The notes under the pieces are model-generated. The model did not search any database, was not told the origin of the DNA, and saw nothing but the letters and a program-made list of their open reading frames with translations. A program made the translations under genes and the position numbers. This document shows positions 58,154 through 64,000 of a stretch of DNA of 64,000 nucleotides, in pieces; positions within the stretch are counted from its first letter, which is position 1, and each line of letters starts with the position of its first letter. Location: NCBI RefSeq assembly GCF_000026105.1, contig NC_008027.1:1814001-1878000 (forward strand), given 5' to 3'. The stretch comes from Pseudomonas entomophila L48 (GTDB lineage: Bacteria; Pseudomonadota; Gammaproteobacteria; Pseudomonadales; Pseudomonadaceae).

Positions 58154-58888
58154 TCAGGCTTCGAGTGCGCCGCCGGCCAGCGCGCACAGCTGAATCGGGT
58201 CAAGGATGTGCACTTCCTTGCCCTCGGCCTTGAGCAGGCCGTTCTGCTGGAAGCGGGTGAACACGCGGGACACGGTTTCCACGGCCAGGCCCAGGTAGTT
58301 GCCGATCTCGTTGCGCGACATGCTCAGGCGGAACTGGTTGGCCGAATAGCCGCGGGCGCGGAAGCGCGCGGACAGGTTGACCAGGAAGGTGGCGATGCGC
58401 TCGTCGGCGGTCTTCTTCGACAGCAGCAGCATCATCTGCTGGTCGTCGCGGATCTCGCGGCTCATGACTCGCATCAGTTGGCGGCGCAGCTGCGGTAGCT
58501 GGACCGACAGCTCGTCGAGGCGCTCGAAGGGGATTTCGCACACCGAGGTGGTTTCCTGGGCCTGGGCCGACACCGGGTAGGCCTCGGTGTCCATGCCGGA
58601 CAGACCGACCAGTTCGCTGGGCAGGTGGAAGCCGGTGATCTGCTCTTCGCCGGCATCGCTGAGGCTGAAGGTTTTCAGGGCGCCGGAGCGCACCGCATAG
58701 ACCGAGCCGAAATTGTCACCCTGGCGGAACAGGAACTCGCCCTTCTTCAGCGGGCGGCCGCGTTTGACGATTTCATCCAGTGCATCCATGTCTTCCAGGT
58801 TCAGGGACAGGGGCAGGCACAGGGGGGCCAGGCTGCAATCCTTGCAGTGGGCCTGGTTGTGTGGGCGCAGTTTTACTGGCTCGGACAT
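58154..58888 (-). CDS. anr: Oxygen-sensing regulator Anr (FNR family)
   Basis: A 244-residue CRP/FNR regulator. Cys15, Cys18, Cys24 and Cys117 match the four ligands of the oxygen-labile 4Fe-4S cluster. A cyclic-nucleotide-type barrel precedes the helix-turn-helix [26 protein letters not shown], whose recognition helix has the FNR-specific E-SR pattern. It activates genes carrying TTGAT-N4-ATCAA under low oxygen. The next gene cluster (hemN and cco genes) is a classical Anr target. Confidence 0.97.
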   Translation of the reverse strand: MSEPVKLRPHNQAHCKDCSLAPLCLPLSLNLEDMDALDEIVKRGRPLKKGEFLFRQGDNFGSVYAVRSGALKTFSLSDAGEEQITGFHLPSELVGLSGMDTEAYPVSAQAQETTSVCEIPFERLDELSVQLPQLRRQLMRVMSREIRDDQQMMLLLSKKTADERIATFLVNLSARFRARGYSANQFRLSMSRNEIGNYLGLAVETVSRVFTRFQQNGLLKAEGKEVHILDPIQLCALAGGALEA

Positions 58889-59075
58889 TTCTTTCGATCC
58901 TTGTGGGAAAGCACACATAAGCCGTAAGGATAACCTGCGGCATGGGCTGTAGGCCAGTGTGCGCATTTTTGGTGCACGCTAGCGGCGGGCCGGAAGGGGT
59001 GTTCCGGCACCGTTCAACTGTCCATAGTGTGCCTCGAAAGGCGGGCTGTCCATGCGGTGAAACGACTCAATACCC

Positions 59076-60458
59076 TCAGATCACCCGAGAAAAGCGCTGG
59101 CGGTTGTGCAGGGCCAGGTAGCCATCGAACACCATGCACACCGAGCGTACCAGCAGGCGTCCTGCCGGCAGGACGCGGATGCCTTTGGCGTCCAGGCTGA
59201 TCAGCCCGTCGCGTTGCATGGTCAGCAGTTCTGGCCACTGATCGTTGAAGTAACCGCGAAAATCGATGGTGAAGGCCTGTTCGAACGGTTCGAAGTCCAG
59301 TTCGAAGTGGCAGATCAACTGCTGGATCACCGCGCGGCGCAGGCGGTCGTCCTGGTTGCACAGCAGGCCGCGCTGGGTGGCCAGCTGGGCGCTGGAGAGG
59401 GTGTCCTGGTAGGTGTTCAGGTCGCTGCTGTTCTGGCAGTACAGGTCGCCGATCTGGCTGATCGCCGAGACGCCCAGGCCGATCAGGTCGCAATGGCCGT
59501 GGGTGGTGTAGCCCTGGAAGTTGCGTTGCAGGGTGCCTTCTTCCTGGGCGATGGCCAGTTCGTCGTCGGGCAGGGCGAAGTGGTCCATGCCGATGTAGCG
59601 ATAGCCGGCGGCGGTCAACTGGTCGATGGTGGCGTGGAGCATTTCCAGCTTGGCCGCGGGCGCCGGCAGGTCGGCGCTGTCGATGCGCCGCTGGGGCATG
59701 AAGCGCTCGGGCAGGTGGGCGTAGTTGAACACCGACAGGCGATCGGGTTGCAGGCGGATCACTTCCTCGACGGTGCGGGCGAAGCCTTCCGGGGTCTGCT
59801 TGGGCAGGCCGTAGATCAGGTCGAGGTTGATCGAGCGGAACTGCAGGGTCCGTGCGGCCTCGATCAGCGTGCGGGTCTGCTCCAGGCTCTGCAGGCGGTT
59901 GACCGCGCGCTGCACGGCCGGGTCGAGGTCCTGCACACCCAGGCTGACGCGGTTGAAGCCCAGTTCGCGGAGCAGGCCCATGGTCGACCAGTCGGCCTCG
60001 CGCGGGTCGATCTCGATGCCATAGTCGCCCGAATCATCGTCCAGCAGGTTGAAGTGCTGGCGCAGGGTCGCCATCAGCTGGCGCAGTTCCACATGGCTGA
60101 GGAAGGTCGGGGTGCCGCCGCCGAAGTGCAGCTGCTCGACCACCTGTTTCGGGTCGAGGTGGCAGGCGATCAGCTGGATTTCCTGCTCCAGGCGTTGCAG
60201 ATACGGCGCGGCGCGGGCGCGGTCCTTGGTGATGACCTTGTTGCAGGCGCAGTAGTAGCAGATGTTGGCGCAGAACGGCACGTGCACGTACAGCGACAGG
60301 GGGCGGGTAGCGCGGCGGCTTTCACGCAGGGCGTGGAGCAGGTCGAACGAACCCACTTCGCCGTGCAGCTGCACGGCGGTCGGATAGGAGGTGTAGCGTG
60401 GCCCGGCCAGATCGTAGCGACGAATCAGGTCGGCGTCCCAGCGTAGGTCGTCGAGCAT
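59076..60458 (-). CDS. hemN: Oxygen-independent coproporphyrinogen III oxidase
   Basis: A 460-residue radical-SAM enzyme of haem synthesis under low oxygen. The cluster motif is FCANICYYCACNK (C-x3-C-x2-C), with GGGTPTFLS and the C-terminal HemN domain (LGVSAISQIGDLYCQN). It begins MLDDLRWDADLIRRYD. A perfect Anr box lies 62 bp upstream of the start, so it is probably induced with the cbb3 oxidase genes. Confidence 0.97.
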   Translation of the reverse strand: MLDDLRWDADLIRRYDLAGPRYTSYPTAVQLHGEVGSFDLLHALRESRRATRPLSLYVHVPFCANICYYCACNKVITKDRARAAPYLQRLEQEIQLIACHLDPKQVVEQLHFGGGTPTFLSHVELRQLMATLRQHFNLLDDDSGDYGIEIDPREADWSTMGLLRELGFNRVSLGVQDLDPAVQRAVNRLQSLEQTRTLIEAARTLQFRSINLDLIYGLPKQTPEGFARTVEEVIRLQPDRLSVFNYAHLPERFMPQRRIDSADLPAPAAKLEMLHATIDQLTAAGYRYIGMDHFALPDDELAIAQEEGTLQRNFQGYTTHGHCDLIGLGVSAISQIGDLYCQNSSDLNTYQDTLSSAQLATQRGLLCNQDDRLRRAVIQQLICHFELDFEPFEQAFTIDFRGYFNDQWPELLTMQRDGLISLDAKGIRVLPAGRLLVRSVCMVFDGYLALHNRQRFSRVI

Positions 60459-60520
60459 GTGGGTAGTCCCCGGATAGAGCTGCAGTGTCCGGAGTCTAGG
60501 GGCGCAAGGGCTGGGGCATG

Positions 60521-60534
60521 TTGATTTGCATCAA
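60521..60534. promoter_or_regulatory. Anr box upstream of hemN
   Basis: TTGATTTGCATCAA is a perfect match to TTGAT-N4-ATCAA, the FNR/Anr consensus. The regulator gene itself lies 2 kb away. Confidence 0.9.
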
Positions 60535-60538
60535 GGGC

Positions 60539-60607
60539 GTTCGCCGGCAAGGCCGGCCTCTATAACGGCTAGCGCGGAACCTGTAGGAGCCGGCCTTGCC
60601 GGCGAAC
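60539..60607. repeat. Paired REP palindrome (GGAGCCGGCCTTGCCGGCGAA class)
   Basis: GTTCGCCGGCAAGGCCGGCC and its mirror GTAGGAGCCGGCCTTGCCGG are separated by about 25 bp, directly beside the Anr box. Confidence 0.8.
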
Positions 60608-60615
60608 CGCTTTGC

Positions 60616-61299
60616 TCAGTGCCCCATGAGCCAATGCTGGTGAGGTCCAGGCAAGGTCCATACACCAAACAGGACCACGAGCAATCCGCCGGCCACGCGC
60701 ACCCCGCGCTTGCGCAACAGTGCGCCAACCCGCTCGGCTGCCAGCCCCGTGGCCAGCAGCACCGGCCAAGTGCCCACGCCGAACGCCAGCATCAGCGCCG
60801 CGCTGTGCAGAGCATCGCCCTGGCTCGCCGCCCACAGCAGGGTGCTGTACACCAGCCCGCAGGGCAGCCAGCCCCACAGCGCGCCGAGCAACAGGGCGCG
60901 AGGCAGGCTGGACACCGGCAGTAGCCGCGTGGCCAGCGGCTGCACGTGCCGCCACAGGCCGCGACCGAGGGTTTCGATGCGGGTCAGTCCGCTCCACCAG
61001 CCTGCCAGGTATAGGCCCATGCTGATCAGCAGCAGGGCCGCGACGACCCGCAAGCCGATGGCCAACGGACTGCTGGCCAGCGCCACGCCGGCCACGCCCA
61101 GCAACAAGCCGGCGCAGGCGTAGCTGAGCACGCGCCCGAGGTTGTAGGCCAGCAGCAGGCGCAGGCGGCGGCCGCGTTGCTCTGGGGGGATGGCGAGCGT
61201 CAGGGCGCCCATCAGGCCGCCGCACATGCCCAGGCAGTGGCCGCCACCCAGCAGGCCCAGGACCAGCGCCGAACCGAGCAGGGGAAGCAGTTCAAGCAC
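60616..61299 (-). CDS. TauE/SafE-like membrane protein (cco-linked, copper-handling candidate)
   Basis: A 227-residue protein with six to seven hydrophobic segments. The N-terminus LLGGGHCLGMCGGLMGALTL contains the His-Cys-x3-Cys (HCLGMCGG) motif found in the SafE/CcoS-linked family. The conserved position directly after ccoS suggests a role in cbb3 oxidase assembly or copper handling; sulphite export is only the family label. The start overlaps the ccoS stop by 8 bp. Confidence 0.82.
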   Translation of the reverse strand: MLELLPLLGSALVLGLLGGGHCLGMCGGLMGALTLAIPPEQRGRRLRLLLAYNLGRVLSYACAGLLLGVAGVALASSPLAIGLRVVAALLLISMGLYLAGWWSGLTRIETLGRGLWRHVQPLATRLLPVSSLPRALLLGALWGWLPCGLVYSTLLWAASQGDALHSAALMLAFGVGTWPVLLATGLAAERVGALLRKRGVRVAGGLLVVLFGVWTLPGPHQHWLMGH

Positions 61300-61504
61300 G
61301 CGGGGTCGAGTCCTTTTCTTCGGGCTGGTCTGGTTCCGGCTTGGCGGCCGCTTGATGTCGCGGGTCCTGGTCGTCGAACAGGATGCTGTGGGCCGGGCCT
61401 TCGAGGTCGTCGTACTGGCCGCTGTCCACCGCCCAGAAGAAGATGTACACGGCGACGCCGACCAGCAGCAGGGCGGCGGGGATCATCACATAGAGGGCGG
61501 GCAT
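61292..61504 (-). CDS. ccoS: cbb3-type cytochrome oxidase assembly protein CcoS
   Basis: A 70-residue membrane protein (MPALYVMIPAALLLVGVAVYIFFWAVDSGQYDDLEGPAHSILFDDQD). The single helix followed by WAVDSGQYDDLEGPA is diagnostic. It starts 19 bp inside the ccoI 3' end, so it is translationally coupled. It is needed for maturation of cbb3 oxidase. Confidence 0.95.
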   Translation of the reverse strand: MPALYVMIPAALLLVGVAVYIFFWAVDSGQYDDLEGPAHSILFDDQDPRHQAAAKPEPDQPEEKDSTPRA

Positions 61505-63957
61505 AGGTTGGTCCTTCCGGGCTGGGTCGCCTCGTTCGCGGGCTTGCCCGCGCCTGCCGGCAGGCGGGTCAGGCGCAGGGCATTGAGCACGACGATTAGC
61601 GAACTGACCGACATGCCGACCGCCGCCCAGACCGGGGTGATCCAGCCCAGCGCGGCGAACGGCAGCATCAGGCCATTGTACAGCGTCGCCCAAAGCAGGT
61701 TCTCGACAATGTTGCGGCGGGTGCGGCGGGCCAGGTCGAGGGCCTGCGCCAGCGCCTGCAGGCGGTTGGACAGCAGCACCGCGTCGGCGCTGGTCTTGGC
61801 CAGGTCCGTGGCGCTGCCCATGGCAATGCTGATGTCGGCGGCGGCCAGCACCGGCACGTCGTTCACCCCGTCACCCAGCATCAGCACCTTGCGGCCTTCG
61901 GCCTGTAGGGCTTTGAGGCGGGCCAGCTTGTCGTCCGGGCGCAGGCCGCCGACAGCCGTGTCGATGCCCAGCTGGGTGGCGACTTCGTTGACCATGGGCG
62001 AGCTGTCGCCGGACAGCAGCAGGGTCTGCCAGCCACGCGCCTTGCACGCCGCGACCAGGTCCGGGGCGTCGTCGCGCAGGCGGTCGTCGAGGCCGAACCA
62101 GGCCAGCGGGCCGCGACGATCACCCAGCAGCAGCCATTGCCCGCGCGGCTCGGGCACGGCGGGCACCTCGGCACCGCTCAGGGCGCAGACGAAGGTGGCC
62201 TGGCCGATGCGCAGGCGCTGGCCGTCCATCTCACCCTCCAGGCCCAGGCCGGGGACGGCGTTGACCTCCTCGGCAGGGCGTGCAGCGCGGCCGAACGCGC
62301 GGGCGATGGGATGTTCGGAACGGTTTTCCAGGGCGGCAGCCAGCGCCAGGCACTGGTCGCTGTCCAGTCGCCCCAGTGGGCGAATGCTGCGCAGGGCCAG
62401 GCGGCCTTCGGTGAGGGTGCCGGTCTTGTCGAAGATCACTGTGTCGATTTGGTTCAGGCCCTCCAGCACATGACCGCGGGTAATCAGCAGGCCAAGCTTG
62501 TGCAGGGTGCCGGTGGCGGCGGTGAGGGCGGTAGGGGTGGCCAGCGACAGGGCGCAGGGGCAGGTGGCAACCAGCATCGCCAGGACGATCCAGAACGCCC
62601 GCGAAGGGTCGAGGTACCACCAGGCCAGGCCAATGACCGCAGCTGCCACCAGGCTGAACAGCAGGAACCACTGCGAGGCGCGGTCGGCGATTTCGGCCAG
62701 GCGCGGCTTCTCCAGTTGCGCCCGTTCCAGCAGGCGGACGATCGCCGACAGTCGCGAGTCCTGGCCCAGGGCCTGGACTTCGACGGTCAGGGTGCTTTCG
62801 ACGTTGAGCGTGCCGCCGGTAACCGTGTCGCCACTGCGACGGGGCAGGGGCAGGTATTCGCCGGTGAGCAGCGATTCGTCGACACTGGAGCGGCCGTCGA
62901 CGATACGGCCATCGGCCGGGATCACCGCGCCGGGTAGCACCTGCAGGTGATCGCCAAGGCGCAGCTCACCCAGCAGGATGCGTTCGGCCTGGCCATTTGA
63001 ATCCAGGCGCAGGCACGAGGCGGGCAGCAGGTTGACCAGCTGCGCGGTGGCGGCTGCCGTGCGTTCGCGGGCGCGGCGTTCCAGGTAGCGGCCGGTGAGC
63101 AGGAACAGTGCGAACATGCCCACGGTGTCGAAGTACAGCTCGCCACTCCCGCTGATCGCGGTCCAGATCCCGGCGCAGAACGCCAGGGCGATGGCCAGTG
63201 ACACCGAAACGTCCATGGTCAGGTGGCGGGTGCGCAGGTCGCGGGCGGCGCCCTTGAAGAACGGCGCGCAGCTGTAGAACACGATGGGGATGGTGAGAAA
63301 CAGCGCGACCCAGCGCAGGATGGTGTGCAGTTCGGACGACAGGTCGATGTTGAATTCCGGCCAGGTGGCCATGGTCGCCATCATTGCCTGGAACCACAGC
63401 AGCCCGGCCACGCCGAGGCGGCGCAGGGCGCTGCGGTTTTCCCGGGCCAGTTGCTCGGCGGCCTGGTCGGGCTGGTAGGGGTGGGCGGCGTAGCCGATCT
63501 GGCGCAGCTCGGCCAGCAGCTTCGACAGCGGCAGCTGGCTGTCGGCCCAGGTGACCAGCAGGCGGTGGTTGGACAGGTTCAGGCGTGCCTCGGCGACGCC
63601 GGGCAGGTTGCGCAGGTGCTTCTCGATCAGCCAGCCGCAGGCGGCGCAGCTGATGCCTTCGACCATCAGGGTGGTTTCGGCCAGCTCGCCTTCGTGGCGT
63701 ACGAATGACTGTTGCACGTCGCTGCGGTCGTACAGGGCCAGCTCGTCTTGCAATTGGCGGGGCAGGGCCTCGGGGTTGGCGCTGGTGTCGCTGCGGTGCT
63801 GGTAGTAGTGCTCCAGGCCCCCGGCGACGATGGACTCGGCCACCGCCTGGCAGCCGGGGCAGCAGAACGGCCGGGGCTCGCCGAGGACCACGGCGGTGAA
63901 GCGGCTGCCGGCGGGGACGGGCAGGGCGCAGTGGTAGCAGGGGGTGGGTTGGGTCAT
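61486..63957 (-). CDS. ccoI: Copper-transporting P-type ATPase of the cbb3 oxidase pathway
   Basis: An 823-residue CtpA/CopA2-type P1B ATPase that supplies copper for cbb3 oxidase. It has N-terminal Cys motifs (CYHC; CCPGC), an HMA domain with GISCAACGWL, eight membrane helices, the metal-path CPC (ATCPCALSLATP), the phosphorylation motif DKTGTLTEG and the hinge GDGVNDVPVL. Two ATGs compete; 63957 is preferred for ribosome-site spacing, 63963 adds two residues. Upstream genes (ccoG/ccoH) should lie outside the window. Confidence 0.95.
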   Translation of the reverse strand: MTQPTPCYHCALPVPAGSRFTAVVLGEPRPFCCPGCQAVAESIVAGGLEHYYQHRSDTSANPEALPRQLQDELALYDRSDVQQSFVRHEGELAETTLMVEGISCAACGWLIEKHLRNLPGVAEARLNLSNHRLLVTWADSQLPLSKLLAELRQIGYAAHPYQPDQAAEQLARENRSALRRLGVAGLLWFQAMMATMATWPEFNIDLSSELHTILRWVALFLTIPIVFYSCAPFFKGAARDLRTRHLTMDVSVSLAIALAFCAGIWTAISGSGELYFDTVGMFALFLLTGRYLERRARERTAAATAQLVNLLPASCLRLDSNGQAERILLGELRLGDHLQVLPGAVIPADGRIVDGRSSVDESLLTGEYLPLPRRSGDTVTGGTLNVESTLTVEVQALGQDSRLSAIVRLLERAQLEKPRLAEIADRASQWFLLFSLVAAAVIGLAWWYLDPSRAFWIVLAMLVATCPCALSLATPTALTAATGTLHKLGLLITRGHVLEGLNQIDTVIFDKTGTLTEGRLALRSIRPLGRLDSDQCLALAAALENRSEHPIARAFGRAARPAEEVNAVPGLGLEGEMDGQRLRIGQATFVCALSGAEVPAVPEPRGQWLLLGDRRGPLAWFGLDDRLRDDAPDLVAACKARGWQTLLLSGDSSPMVNEVATQLGIDTAVGGLRPDDKLARLKALQAEGRKVLMLGDGVNDVPVLAAADISIAMGSATDLAKTSADAVLLSNRLQALAQALDLARRTRRNIVENLLWATLYNGLMLPFAALGWITPVWAAVGMSVSSLIVVLNALRLTRLPAGAGKPANEATQPGRTNLCPPSM

Positions 63958-63984
63958 CGACATCTCTTCTGGCTGGCGCGGACC

Positions 63985-64000
63985 TTGTAGGAGCGGCTTC
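63985..64000. repeat. REP palindrome cut by the window edge
   Basis: TTGTAGGAGCGGCTTC is the start of another GGAGCGGCTTC-class element. Confidence 0.6.

Overview
The window is a high-GC chromosomal segment of a fluorescent Pseudomonas, most likely of the P. putida group. The evidence is gene content and order (crfX-cmpX-sigX-oprF, nasST-nasA-kinase, pyrD/rmf/rlmKL, xdhABC-guaD, smc-zipA-ligA, dnaX-ybaB-recR-apt-anr-hemN-ccoSI) and the many GTAGGAGC-headed REP palindromes typical of that group. No database search was run; product names come from protein motifs and remembered family sequences.

Layout. 1-11.3 kb: the 3' end of the large NAD-glutamate dehydrogenase gene, divergent ppsR/ppsA (PEP synthase and its regulatory kinase/phosphorylase), a hydrolase, an RraA-like protein, a ZntB-type transporter and the envelope-stress block crfX-cmpX-sigX-oprF. 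11.4-16.3 kb (minus strand): nitrate-assimilation control (nasS sensor, nasT antiterminator, a hairpin leader, nitrate transporter, PP2C-kinase fusion). 16.4-23.1 kb: pyrD, rmf, rlmKL and a membrane diguanylate cyclase. 23.2-33.7 kb: purine catabolism (NCS2 permease, two GntR regulators, guanine deaminase, xanthine dehydrogenase xdhABC) with aquaporin Z embedded; matching palindromes precede the permease and xdhA. 33.7-40.7 kb: smc, zipA, ligA.

40.97-49.88 kb: an intact SRP RNA gene (ffs) followed by an 8.8 kb low-GC genomic island. It is bounded by a perfect 76-bp repeat of the ffs 3' part (41012-41087 and 49802-49877) and carries a tyrosine integrase at its right end. Cargo: a two-gene signalling operon (membrane-anchored receiver-domain protein plus a sensor-less Cys-rich histidine kinase whose frame is broken at an A8 run), an unknown membrane protein, a serine recombinase, an XRE regulator, and small unknown proteins. 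The island has no REP elements, unlike the rest of the window. The signalling pair is the best candidate for an undescribed system.

49.9-64 kb: core chromosome resumes with a small hypothetical protein and a UvrD-like helicase, a MerR/DUF2938 divergent pair, a periplasmic binding protein, dnaX-ybaB-recR, apt, anr, hemN (preceded by a perfect Anr box), a TauE/SafE-like protein, ccoS and ccoI. The last block links oxygen sensing (Anr) with haem synthesis and cbb3 oxidase copper supply.
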